DNA of 64,000 bases, from contig NC_071284.1 in NCBI RefSeq assembly GCF_001660625.3, positions 26,553,547 to 26,617,546 of the forward strand, read 5' to 3'. Within the stretch, counting starts at the first letter, position 1. Each line of letters starts with the position of its first letter. The notes beneath the pieces were generated by a model, which was given only the letters and a program-made list of their open reading frames with translations, was not told where the DNA came from and searched no databases. The position numbers and the translations under genes are program-made. Origin of the DNA: Ictalurus punctatus (taxonomy: Eukaryota > Chordata > Actinopteri > Siluriformes > Ictaluridae). Shown piece by piece: positions 48,578 through 59,966 of this stretch.

Positions 48578-49280
48578 GTGAGAGCTGAGAGTTTTCCCAT
48601 ACAGCTTTTTGGCCAATACAGATTGTGCTGTGTATGTGAATGAATCAAATTCCCTTTTTCTATGTTTAAAGCCCAAGTCATGGAGTATGAAAGGGCATAA
48701 AATAATAGGAAGGCATGTTACACAGCTGCCATGTGAACTCTCTTAAAGACACACAATTTTGACATGGTCATGATTTGTGGTGTTAAGTGATAACTAAAAA
48801 GCATTTGAATAACAGAAACTTTTCAAGAAATGAAAAAAAAAAACACCATTTGAATAAGTGAAACTTTAGCGTGCGTCTCAAACCGCGCTGTTCTTCTCAT
48901 TGTTCTCATTCTCACGCTCAGCTGTGCTTCGTTCTGTTTGTGCAACTTGGATGGCTTCTCTTTTGCCAAGTTGAGGTCATGACCAGAAATGCAGTCACTC
49001 ACCACAAAAAGTTCATGTTCTCTCAGCGAGCTATATAATCTGCATCTGTCCACTTTCCAGCTGTGTCCTCACTTACCTCACTATGATGAGTCATGCTCAC
49101 TTTGCCCACTGTGACACAGTGAAAGAACAGGTTTGTTTCTTCCTCGTTAGGTTTGCTTTGTTTCAGTCTAGCAGTCCAGATATCAAAACAGGCCAAGACA
49201 TATCGCTATAAAGTCAGCAGTGTGTTTCTCATCACGTCTTGTCTGTGGCGTTTTGATTTGCTTTTCTAAAAATGTGAGAT

Positions 49281-49733
49281 TCACTGGGACTGGCAGGCAC
49301 AGAGACCACATCTCTTTAACTGGGACTGACAGGCACAAAAGCCACACCTTCTTCACTGGGACTGGCAGGCACAGAAGCCACACCTTCTTTACAGGGACTG
49401 ACTGGCACAAAAGCCTCACCTTCTTCACTGGGACTGGCAGGCACAGAAGCCACACCTTCTTTACAGGGACTGACTGGCACAAAAGCCTCACCTTCTTCAC
49501 TGGGACTGGCAGGCACAGAAGCCACACCTTCTTTACAGGGACTGACTGGCACAGAGACCACATCTCTTTCATTGGGACTGACAGGCACAAAAGCCACACC
49601 TTCTTCACTGAGACTGACAGGCACAGAGACATCTATTTCATTGGGACTGACAGGCACAGAAGCCACACTTTCTTCATTGGGACTGGCTGGCACAGAGACC
49701 ACATCTCTTTCACTGGGACTGGCAGGCACAGAA
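49281..49733 (-). repeat. 36-bp minisatellite, array 1 (minus-strand reading)
   Basis: About 12 to 13 units of 36 bp (one of 33 bp). On the + strand the unit reads actgggactggcaggcac then agaagccacaccttctt. On the minus strand it stays open and repeats VPVSPSEEGVAF-like 12-residue units, alternating VPVSPCKEGVAS and VPASPSEEGEAF (a 72-bp higher-order repeat in the middle). An opposite-strand frame is also open. Length changes keep the frame. No start, splice or gene context supports translation. Confidence 0.93.
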
Positions 49734-49840
49734 GTTCTGCCTAATCCTCACTTCCTCTGAGCCAGCATTTTATTCTGTCTGAGAACTGAGTTTAAGTTGG
49801 ACCTCGGCACTTGAAAAAGCTGTGGTTCAGTACGCATGCC

Positions 49841-49877
49841 TGTGTGTGTCTGTGTGTCTGTGTGTCTGTGTGTCTGT

Positions 49878-49946
<69 letters not shown>
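49841..49946. repeat. (TG)n / (TGTC)n microsatellite
   Basis: A 106-bp TG run preceded by TGTGTC units. Confidence 0.96.
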
Positions 49947-49947
<1 letters not shown>

Positions 49948-50627
49948 GTTAGAGAAGCATGTCTGGTATGTGCTGTGTTCTACCCCACACTCTCAGGGTC
50001 ACTTCCCAGCACCTCGTGTCTCCAGGGACCCATCGTAACCACGAGAACAAGCTTCTCACTTTTACCCGTCAGCTTTAACGAGCCTGTATACGCAGCTGTG
50101 CCACCAAGCTGTCTGCATCTCTACCCACTTAGCTCGGCAAAATAATATACTGCCCACTTACTCAGCGTGGATCACCTGATGTCATTTTTTGGCTCGGTTT
50201 TTCTGCTCTTCAAAAACGACAAGTGGCTTTTCATGCCATCGTGCAGGTCAGCAAAGTGTTTGCCAGCATACCCAGAGCCGTGGTGGATCTGAGTGAACTG
50301 ACAGCGACAGAACATGTCCATATTTAGAGATGTGAAACCCATAAACCCGCGCACCTTTCTTTTTTTAGGAATTCCAGCATCATATCTTGACATTGACCCC
50401 TTCAGATTGGACCATTTATCCAAATACCTAAGATGCTTGTGCAGGGCTCATGATGTGTGCATATTAAAAACAAAAGGAATGTTTTCTTAGAAAGGCTTAT
50501 GTGGTGGTTATTTAGAGAACTAGCTTAGGCAAAAAAAATGCATTATCTGTAGACAGCACTAGCCTTCTATCTCCAGAGCAAAGCTATGCGAAGCAAGCTA
50601 CAAACACCAAACACGTCTGGGCTGATT

Positions 50628-50946
50628 GTCAGTCCCAGTGATGAAGGTGTGGTTTCTAAACCTATCAATCCCAGTGAAGGTGTGGCTTTTGTGCCTGTCA
50701 GTCTCAGTGAAGGTGTGGCTTTTGTGCCTGTCAGTCTCAGTGAAGAAGGTGTGGTTTCTGTGCCTGCCAGTTTCAGTGAAGAATGTGTGGCTTTTGTGCC
50801 TGTAAGTCCCAGTGAAGAAGGTATGGCTTCTGTACCTGTCAGTCCCAGTGAAGAAGGTGTGGCTTTTGTGCCTGTCAGTCCCAGTAAAGGTGTGGCTTCT
50901 TTGCCTATCAGTCCCAGTGAAGAAGGTGTGGCTTTTGTGCCTGTAA
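50628..50946 (+). repeat. 36-bp minisatellite, array 2 (plus-strand reading)
   Basis: About nine units that are the reverse complement of array 1, so the two arrays form an inverted pair about 0.9 kb apart. Read on the + strand it gives VPVSPSEEGVAF units, some 33 bp long through loss of one Glu codon. It merges at 50946 into unrelated sequence (gtaaacttatgtatatttta). An open frame 50586-51113 covers it. Confidence 0.93.
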
Positions 50947-51564
50947 ACTTATGTATATTTTATTTTTTTTTATTTGCTTTAAACGACATTGAAACTTCAG
51001 AAATGCAAAGGTGGCTTTCAGAAATTTTTCTTTTTATTTCTCTTATGGTTCTTCAGATCAACATTAGTACTCATATTAATACTGTAGCATGTCTGCATTG
51101 CTTGTCCATATAAAGAATGCATCAGTCTGAACATTCATTCCTTCATTTTAATGATCCTGCGCCAGTACCACATATTTGGAGTGAATTTTTCATTCTAATG
51201 TTCTGGCTTTTCATCCTAATGAAACATTCAGGCTAAGCAGTACACGAAGATATTCTTGGTCTACTTGTGGGTTCCCTGGGCTTCAAAATACTACTTAAAG
51301 GGAAAATTTGTTACCAATCTGAACTGGGTTTTTTTCCCTAGTGGATGATTGTTAACTGAGATTCGTAATGAAACATCGCATGTGTGCATGTGCAGTCATG
51401 ATTGAGCATCATGGGTAATGCAGATGTTAAGGACACAGCATAACAACGTTAGGGATGAGTGCCAGATGTGCCTGGAGCATTGTTCTAAACATGAACACAT
51501 ACAGTCAGCACATTAGACAAGCGCTGGTTATCTGATAATGGCAAATATATGCCCCTTCGAAAAT

Positions 51565-52795
51565 TGATGCTTGTAAGACGTTCCAAAAAAGTTGGGACAG
51601 AGGTAAGTCAACGTTCAACAGTTCTCTCAAGGATGTCTGCAAGGATTTGAGGTATGTCAGAATCTACAGTAAATAATATCATTAAAAGATTCAGGGAATC
51701 TGGAGAAATCTGAGTCTAAAGGGTGAGTAAAAAAAACACACAACTGAATGCCCATGACCTCTGATCCCTCAGAAGGGACGGCCTTAAAAAGCATACTCCT
51801 GTTTTGGATATCACCACATGGACTCGGCAGTACTTTGACCAACCATTGTTAATAAGCACAGTCCATCACACCCATACAGTATATGGTTTTTCCTCAAACT
51901 GTTGCCACAAAGTTGGAAGCACACAGTTTTATAAGATGTCTTTGTATGCTGTAGTATTACAATTTCCCTTCACTGGAACCAAGAGGCCCAAACCTGTTCC
52001 AGCATGACAATGCCCCTGTGCACAAAGTGAGGTCCATGAAGTCATGGTTTACCAAGGTTGGTATAGAAGAACTCTAGTGGCCTGCACAGAGCCCTGACCT
52101 CAACCCCACTGAACGCCTTTGGGATGAATTGTAAAGCAGACTGCACCCCAGGCTTCCTCGCCCAACATCAGTGCCTGACCTCACTAATGCTTTTGCTGCT
52201 TAATGGAGAAAATCCCCACAGCTATGCTCCAAATTCTAGTGGAAGGCCTCCCCAGAAAAGTAGAGGTTATAACCACACAGGGGGACTAAATGTGCTATGG
52301 GATGTTCAAAAAGGACAGAGGATTTGTTATGGTCAGCATATAGTGCATACTGTCTTCTAGGGTACTTTGTCATGGACGTCCATGCTTATTCAACATGACA
52401 ACACCAAGCCACAATCTGCACATGTTACAACAGCGTGGCTGTGTCATCAGAGATATCCGGTACTGAAGACCTGCATAATGGAAGAATAAAAAATTTTAAA
52501 AAAGTTCAGCTTTCAAAACTGGATCAATTGTAGTTTTCCATCTTCAAATGATTATTAAGTATTGTTAAAAGGAAAGGTGATGTAATGCAGTGGTAAACCC
52601 GCTCCTGTTGCAACTTTTTTTGGGATGTGTTCCAGGCATCAAATTTGCAACGAGTGTATATTTACAGAAAATTCATTTCATAAGGTAAAACATCAAATAT
52701 CATTTGGTGTACTATTTAGAATTGAATACAGGTCATTTTATTTGTATTACCGTTCACATATTTCCCAACTTTTTTGTACTTGAGGTTTGTAAGAA
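51565..52795 (+). mobile_element. Tc1-like element (family T), split by a second insertion
   Basis: Left piece 51565-51855: gacgttccaaaaaagttggg, then attattaaaagattcaggg-like (atatcattaaaagattcagg, gaatctggagaaatctgag) and tatcaccacatggactcggc, which match the N-terminal transposase coding region of a common fish Tc1-like element. Right piece 52360-52795: caacatgacaacaccaagcc, tgttacaacagcgtggctgt, taaaggaaaggtgatgtaat-like C-terminal part and the end cacatatttcccaactttttt. The frame is broken by stops and the middle of the gene is missing. A fragment of another Tc1/mariner family sits between the pieces. Confidence 0.75.
51862..52352 (+). pseudogene. Tc1/mariner-type transposase fragment (family K, copy 2), nested
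   Basis: Nested inside the family T element. It reads ccatcacacccatacagta, ttttcctcaaactgttgcc, 'aaacctgttccagcatgaca', 'tggcctgcacagagccctga' and 'gaacgcctttgggatgaatt', and ends near aaaaaggacagagg and catatagtgca. The transposase C-terminal region has a stop where family copies read WDELQ (here a TAA follows GATGAATTG). It is dead. Confidence 0.78.
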
Positions 52796-53519
52796 TAAAG
52801 TCACTACCTCTGCAGTACATTGAGGTAAGTAACATATTTGGCTAACATTTGATTCCTCCCAAGATAAATGGCTTGGAAGAAAGCCTAAGGCTGGGGCTAT
52901 ACTTGACACATGATAGTCCTCACTGCAGAACCAAAAGTCCAGGCGGTGGACCTGGACCTGATCCAACTCCTATAACCCTAACCCTATTCACAGGAGGTTC
53001 TACAGCACAGAACAACAAACTTATGTAGCCTAAAACACACTGAGTTGTCTCCTGCAACCTGGACTATTCATTCTAATCCGCCCAAGTAGGAGGAGCTGGA
53101 TCAGGTCCAACCCCTTCCCCTGGACGTATTGGTTCTGCAGTGAGAGGTACATGGCAGACGCAGAATTTGCGCAAGTGCCATTGTTCACATACTTGGATGT
53201 GTATCTCTGACTACAAGGCGGTCAGAGCCGAGACATAACCTGGCCAGCACCAGAATACCTTTTTGGCCACTTCCTCTGATTTTGTGCAACAGTGAACCTG
53301 GTAGGAGTCGAGGATGCTATGATAATATGTGAAAACACATCATCAGCGCCAACACAGACAAGTCATCTCTTTTAGGTGAGCCTTCAGCGCCGACTCGTAT
53401 ACATGAGCCTTGTGTTTTTTTCCATCCCTCTATTTATTTATTTTTTTTGTAGATGTAGGCAATGCTGTTACTTTGGCAGTGTCTTTTAACCAAAATGCTT
53501 CCATGGAAACCACTTTTCA

Positions 53520-53890
53520 ACATTGGAGCTGTTTTTTAGTCTGAATGGTGAGACATGTGTATGAGTTTCAGCTTTGCTGCACTGCTGCTTGTTGAAGACG
53601 TACCATATGTAGTCAGATATATTAGGAGAGGTGTTCGTTTATCAGGATATGCAGAGATTCACACAGATTTGTAGTGCCTTGCTGATTTTACAATTATTTT
53701 GTTATTAAGAAGATAGATGCAGTTTCGGGTCTAGTTAGGCATAGAGGAACAAACGCTGGTCACAGTATTACAAACTTTGTCCATTTTAGAGATAAACATG
53801 CCAGTGAGCCACTTGGGAGCCGAATCAGAGACGAGTCGCTGAAAAAAGCTAAAATTCCCATCACTAATATCAGGCCATTAATCCAATCTT
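53520..53890 (+). repeat. hAT-like repeat, first unit of a duplication
   Basis: The right end reads aattcccatcactaa, a common fish hAT-type terminal sequence, preceded by gtgagccacttgggagcc and gagtcgctgaaaaaagcta. The stretch 53763-53888 is repeated at 54336-54485 with similar flanks. A more diverged relative lies at about 2940-3330. Confidence 0.6.
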
Positions 53891-53945
53891 GTAGCGACAG
53901 CAGAGAGTATATTTCATGATGGTTGCTATGTGCTCCTATTTGTGA

Positions 53946-54336
53946 ACACCTGTCCATCACACCCGTATACTATGTGGTTCTTCTGCAAACTGGTGCCACA
54001 ATGTGGGAAGCGCACAATATTATTTATTTATTAAAAGCAACTAAGAGGTCCAAACCTGTTCCAGCATGACAGTGCTTCTGTGCACAAAGTGAGGTCCATG
54101 AAAACATGGTTTGCTAAGTTTGGTGAAGAAGATCTTGAATGTCCTGCACGGAGCCCTGAACTCAACCCCACTGAACGCCTTTGGGATGAATTGCAATGCA
54201 GACTGCACACCAGGCCTCCTCGCCCAACATCAGTGCCTGACCTTGCTAGTGCTCTGGTGGTTGAATGAGCACATCCCCACAGCCACGCTCCAAAATCTAG
54301 TGGAGAATCAGAATAGTGGAGCTTATTATAACAGAC
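53946..54336 (+). pseudogene. Tc1/mariner-type transposase fragment (family K, copy 3)
   Basis: Reads HDSASVHKVRSMKTW, FAKFGEEDLECPARSPELNP, TERLWDELQCRLHTRPPRPT and SVPDLASALVVE before a stop. This is the C-terminal third of a Tc1/mariner-superfamily transposase, with the last acidic residue of the catalytic DDE triad in NPTERLWDEL and the preceding P-LNP motif. The open frame 54080-54268 is clean but short. The N-terminal half is missing and the part at 54020-54040 is a small AT-rich insertion. It is a dead copy. Confidence 0.85.
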
Positions 54337-54485
54337 TTGGTCCATTTTAGAAATAAAAATGCCAGTGAGCCACTTGGGAGCCAAAGGAGTCGACTCTTAT
54401 TGGTGAGTTGAGCCGAATGAGCCGAATCGCTGAAAAAAGGCAAAATTCCCATCACTAATTTCAGGTCATTAATCACAATTAAAAC
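54336..54485 (+). repeat. hAT-like repeat, second unit of the duplication
   Basis: Copy of 53763-53888, slightly longer in the middle (gagtcgactcttattggtga), ending with aattcccatcactaatttca and cattaatcaca against the first unit's cattaatcc. The shared right flank shows that a genomic segment was duplicated, not only the element. Confidence 0.7.
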
Positions 54486-55241
54486 TCAAGGGTGACCTAG
54501 TATATGCGGTCTACACCTCTAGACTCTTACTTACCAGCAGCTATTTCCATTTTGGAATTCATGTCTTGTCATAGAGGGGCACGATGCTTTGGTCAGTCCA
54601 AATTTTTAATGTGCTTTATAAATAAATCTTACTTACGTATGCATTGTTCACATACCGCACCCCACTGTTTATGATGGTATTCCAACGCACAGCGTCAATG
54701 TACCAAATGAACGTAAAATCCGCAGCCAGCTCACGTACACATACTCAAACGTAAAAGCAAATGTAAACCTGGCCTATGATCAAAACTGAAGGCGAGTTGG
54801 ATTGTACAGTTCCTGATGGGGCCAGTTTAATAATTCAGTTCTTCAGACATTTGGGTTCACTCTAGAAGTGTATATCTTTCCTGAGTCACATGCTCAGCTT
54901 GTTAGTAGTGATGACGTATGATTATGATTAGTGCTGACGTATGATAAGGAATAAAACACGAGCTTATTATAGGAAAAGATTCAACAACGGCGTGCGTTGC
55001 CACCCCGAAGTTTTCTCTTATACCACAGCAATTTAGCAACAATTATAAAAATGCTTTTATTTATTAAAGAATGATGTCATACCTTTTTTTTTAATCAGTT
55101 TCTAGTTACGTTTAATGTTGTGGAACATTTCAGGAAACAAGTTAATTCTTGTCATGGCTTACATTATAGCATCTATAAACATAATTTCCTCACTAACTAT
55201 TCATTTTTTCACTCGTTTGCAGTTATCCAACCCCCCCTCAA

Positions 55242-55248
55242 CCCCCCC

Positions 55249-55279
<31 letters not shown>

Positions 55280-55295
55280 ACGCACACACGCACAC
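55242..55295. repeat. Poly(C) tract followed by (CA)n
   Basis: About 24 C residues, then a CA run with CG interruptions. The translations are Pro and His-Thr runs. Confidence 0.93.
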
Positions 55296-55919
55296 TAAAA
55301 AACAAAACCCACATCTCGTCATGTTACTAAGAAAACAGAAAGTACTATGTGAAAATTTTGGATGATTTCTCATCAATTTGAGAAGTAATGATTGGCGTGA
55401 ATGTTTGCGTGTAAAAGCATTAGTGAGCTGGACTGTGGTGCTGTAGTGCCATCAGGTCTTTTCTCTCTGTGTGGCTGAAGTGCTACGTGATCTCTCCTCT
55501 CCACCGCTTCTTAACGAGGGTTTGACTTCAGGCCGTGCGAGTGCGATCCAAACGCTAGGAGCCCACAGTGAATTATTGATATCTGAACAGTCAGGGCTTC
55601 GGGGCCGCCAGCTGGCGAATCACAGGCAGGCTTTCTGCCCACCTTCCTTGTTTCTCATTGGTTCAGTTGGTTCGATATGGCTGTTCTGTCACTAAGGAGA
55701 CATCATCTTTTCTGCCTGCTGTCTTTTATTGTCACTGTCTGCATTCAAAAGCGTGCACTGGGAAAAACTGCATGTGTAGCAAATAGCTTTGTCTGTTCTA
55801 GTCTGTTTTTTTGTTGTTTGTTCTCGCAGTGTGTTCCCTTTTCTGGTTTGCTGCATTGCTCTCTTTTGTTCTGTTATTTTCCTACACCTCTCATGCACTG
55901 TATGGGAAGTGTACTGGCT

Positions 55920-56480
55920 GCCTGGGCTACAATATCAAGAGCTCCCTCTGTTGTCTAACTGTAGAACTGCTACACTTCAATTCCATTTGATCTGTATTTG
56001 CGCTTTTAACAATGCCACAAAGCAGCTTTACAGAAATATATCAATTTTAAATGTATAAATTTATTCCTGTTGAGCAAGCCAGAGGTGATGGTGGCAAGGG
56101 AAGAACTCCCTGAGACGACATGAGGAAGAAATCTTGAGAGGAACCAGACTCAAAAGGGAACCCGTCCTCATCTGGGTGACACCAGATCGTACAATTATAA
56201 ATAAATCCCTTCTATAACTGTGTGCTATATAGTAAAAAAAGTGCAATTGTGTAAGCATAAATTCATTATATTTTGAAGAAGTTATCAACTGTTCACTGAT
56301 CGAGACTTGTGTGCAAAACTGTTTCCTAAAGTGATCATTAGCATTGTAGTCCTAAGCCGCTATAGCAAAACTTTTCATATCAGCTGCAGTCCAAAGCCAT
56401 CTTCATGGTTTATAAGTGTATCTTTAGGTTGTCCATGTGGAGGCCATCCTCAGCAGCAGTGAGTGGTTTCCAAGTGATCA
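55920..56480 (+). repeat. Unidentified interspersed repeat common in fishes
   Basis: It includes aacaatgccacaaagcagct, tgttgagcaagccagaggtg, aagaactccctgagacgaca, 'gaggaaccagactcaaaagg' and 'cctcatctgggtgacacca', a block I recognise as very frequent in catfish-type genomes. It has no coding potential. The superfamily is not certain. Confidence 0.6.
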
Positions 56481-57019
56481 CTCCAACCAGAAGCGGAACT
56501 GCTGAACTGTGCTGTCATTTCTTATTTTCTGTGTTAAGTGTCTTTATTGATTGTTCAACTTAATAGAAAGGTATGACTATACAAAATACAATCCACGATA
56601 ATATATGCAGATTAGATGAAAAAAGTACCTCTTCCCTGTTTCAGTGCATTTTCCACAGTTACCACTTTGCTCTTATCTTCCTGCTAGCGCTCTGTCTCGT
56701 CCTGTTTAACTGGGAAAATCTCAAATCCTCTTCCCACATTAGGTGGCTGAAAGATGTCGCGTTTCATATGAAGGTAGAATGTGTCAAATTCACCGTGAGG
56801 GGAAAACTGAATGCCTGAGAAATCTTGGTCACTGGTTAAAGGATTATTTTATTTTTTTTAAATATTCAAGCTACCACATTCCCAGATGTATAAATATAAA
56901 TATAACCAACAGATTAATATCATAATTGGCCAACATTTTATCCAATTGTACTAAAACTACAAAATTGTATGTTTAGTAGACTACCCGTTTATGCAATCTT
57001 TTATGTAACCTTTCCTGAA

Positions 57020-57020
<1 letters not shown>

Positions 57021-57063
<43 letters not shown>
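57021..57063 (+). repeat. Poly(T) tract
   Basis: 43 T residues without a clear retroposon ahead of it; possibly the tail of a reverse-oriented element. Confidence 0.93.
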
Positions 57064-57066
<3 letters not shown>

Positions 57067-57789
57067 TTCACAGCATTTGAAAAACTCTTTTGTCTAAAGC
57101 TTTTACATAAAAAAGCTTAAACGCTACCAGTATCAGTAGTCAGTGCTGACGCATAAGTGCATTACGAGAACATTACAGTGTTTCTTTCTGTTGAGCACAA
57201 TATAGAGTGCTAAATGTCTCGAACGTGCCTTGTAAAAGACGTCTGCTAAAAGTGGCTAAATGGGATTACGGAGGTTGTCAGGGACATTAAACGTCATCAC
57301 GCCGAACAGGAAAACTCGTCTACTACAGTCTCGTTGTGTTTATACTCACGATCTTGCAAACTATTCCAACTCAAACTTTCCAACTTGTAGATTTAGCAGT
57401 TTATAGTATTTTCAATTTGCAGTGCTATACAGTTTACTGGTGGTGATGTTGAAATTGTCACCGTGGTGTAGTTTGTTTATAGACCACCTTTAACTGTTTA
57501 CTTTTTACGATTGCATTTAGGCTTCAAAATTCATAAACGTTGTGTTCGTTTGTGAAGATTATCTTGAACAGAACGTGTAAGAATCATAAACTTTTGCCGG
57601 TCATAGAGCTTATTTTCTGCAATAATCCGTGTGGCTTTTTTGTCAAGGGAACCAGGGGGATGCTAACTGTCGGGTTGCCTACAAAAATACATAATTTTTG
57701 CCACACTGTGTTCATTTAGGGGCTTATTGAAGCAACGAATTGATTTCTAGCTCATGCTGGAAGACAGAAATCAGTCCGTAAAGGATTTT

Positions 57790-58095
57790 GTGAAGTTTCT
57801 TTGTGATTGTTGCGGCTTTTTTCAAAAATGTGCACTTTTTTTTTTAACTTGAATTGGCGAAATCTCAATTGCACAAAATTGTTTTGTGCGGTCTATCACA
57901 GTGATGTTTGTCTGTACAATAAAAGACCTTTTGGCTGTACTCATCGACGTGGATCAAAAAGGGCTTTGGCCGAACGTGCGTTGTGATGACGTCACATGAC
58001 ACGTCTTAGCCCAAATCTGCAGAAAATCTGCTGTAATTTAGAAAAAATGCAAGCTGCTCCGAATATTGCAGGGTTTGCATGATTTTGCGTGGATA
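57790..58095 (-). repeat. Unidentified repeat family, copy D
   Basis: The shared landmarks are ttgaattggcgaaatctcaa, gctttggccgaacgtgcgt, agcccaaatctgcagaaaat and gggtttgcatgattttgcg. It lies 44 kb from copy B in the same orientation. Confidence 0.7.
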
Positions 58096-59142
58096 ATAAT
58101 ACAATACAATCACACAATTCAAAATATCTCCTAGACTTTAATTCTCATGGCACACTTCATTTGGGATGTGGTAATAAATCCGTTATTAGATGGGTTGTGA
58201 TTCTGCCTTGATTAAAGAAATCTTCATTTTTACAGTATCTAATATTTCTGATGAAAAAATCAACGGTGTACATCAGCCCTTGCTTTTGTCACGATGAATG
58301 AAAATCATGTGATGTTTTATACATAGCAAGTGGAAAGAATCATAATGAACGCTGTATAAATCCAATGTGAGCGTTCATTTCTCCAGCATGAGAAATCCGT
58401 ACGTTCATATTTCGAGACTGGTTTCAGGTAAAACACTGAAGTTGTTTAGTCATTGTCCAGTTTTGGCCTCTGTTTTTTCCTTAAATGGTCATCTGCAGAC
58501 AGGAAGTCCAGGCCAGAGAAGGAGAACAGCTCATAATCTAAAAGTGGGACTGCTGGGATTTCCCTTATTTGTCACCACATTGTGTGCTTGTGCTACTGCC
58601 CCTCAGCACCAACCGTCACTCACACCTCTGTCAGGAATGACTTTGCTGTGCAAGTGGTTTGTCTATAAAAATTATGAGTCGTGGCCCAAATGCTGGCGCA
58701 CACTTACCAAACTTTTCATCTGGACCACATACCACCACTGATCCACACTGACACTGATCCACACCAAATTCATTGGAATCCGTCTGCCAGAACACAACCA
58801 GGACTCAACCCTGAAGAGACCGCACCATATCTCGGGCTTAAAATGGACCAGAACCAGAAGGCTGACACAAGTGTTAGATACTGTACGATCCGCTGCAATT
58901 GGTCCAGCTTCTAAATCCTTTAAAAAACCTTAACCAGCATGTTAAACTGTATGCTTGCCATTATTATAACATAACTGACCCATATGTCGCTATATTCATC
59001 CATATTTGGCTTGGAATCGTCTTCTACCTGGGATGAATCATTGTGCATGTTCTCACTTCTTGACAAAACCAGGAAGTTGAAGTTTTCCCTCTGCTTTGAG
59101 AGCAAAGGTAGCAAATCATAGAATAATCTATGAGCCAGGAAA

Positions 59143-59144
<2 letters not shown>

Positions 59145-59176
<32 letters not shown>
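59145..59176. repeat. (CA)n microsatellite
   Basis: A CA run of 32 bp. Confidence 0.95.
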
Positions 59177-59180
<4 letters not shown>

Positions 59181-59617
59181 TACAGAGACATAACAGAATA
59201 GATGACTAAGAGTTGAGAGAGACCTCCCCCCCTATCAAAAGGAAGCATGCACTGATTCACAATCTGGCAATACCCTACAACACACACACACACAAAACTT
59301 CACAAACAAGACCTAATTATCCCATTTTATACATGCATAGCTCGGTCAATTTAGTTAGTTGCTAGTTAGTAGTTGCTCAGTCCATTCGCTGAGGGTGTCG
59401 GGAGGAAAAAGGCAGCACACCAAGGTGATCACAGGAGATCACAATACTTGAAGACATTTTCACAATATACCATGGCTATTATTTACTTATTATTTATAAA
59501 TGTACTAATCTGGAGATTCGAACACTACTGGGAGAGTGAAACTGAAATTCAAGAATAATGCAGACTAAAGGCAGTGAGACTTTTTTTTTTTAACTGAACC
59601 TTAAATAAACCAAGAGT

Positions 59618-59966
59618 GTCCATCCATCCATCCTCTATACCGCTTTATCCTTTTCAGGGTCATGGGGAAACCTGGAGCCTATCCCAGGGAGCATGGGACA
59701 CAAGGCTGGGTACACCCTGGACAGGGTGCCAATCCATCACAGGGCACACTCACATACACACTCACACACCCATTCATACACTACGGACACTTTGGACATG
59801 ACAATCAGCCTACCATGCATGTCTTTGGACTGGGGGAGGAAACTGGAATACCCGGAGGAAACCCCCGCAGCACTTGGAGAACATGCAAACTCCGCACACA
59901 CAGGGCCACGAATCGAACCCCCGACCCTGTAGGTGTGAGGCGAACGTGCTAACCACTAAGCCAAGA
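59618..59966 (+). mobile_element. Common fish SINE-like repeat with tRNA-like end
   Basis: It starts with tccatccatccatcctctat, continues with cctggagcctatcccaggga, 'ggtgccaatccatcacaggg', 'tgcatgtctttggactgggg', 'aactggaatacccggagga' and ends with 'gaatcgaacccccgaccctg' and 'ggcgaacgtgctaaccacta', the last two resembling a tRNA B-box and A-box region read on the minus strand. It is therefore a tRNA-related SINE in reverse orientation. It is nearly complete. Short relatives lie at 4145-4705, 34818-34970 and 63640-63885. Confidence 0.75.

Noticed and set aside
49281..49733. A real repeat-protein gene
   Set aside because: No start, splice or conservation evidence; both strands are open; kept as a finding only because of the in-frame unit changes.
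50586..51113. 175-residue + strand frame across array 2
   Set aside because: The part after the array (from 50946) is AT-rich and hydrophobic without pattern; the frame is an extension of the repeat.
58367..58741. 124-residue + strand open frame
   Set aside because: No domain or resemblance recognised; probably chance.
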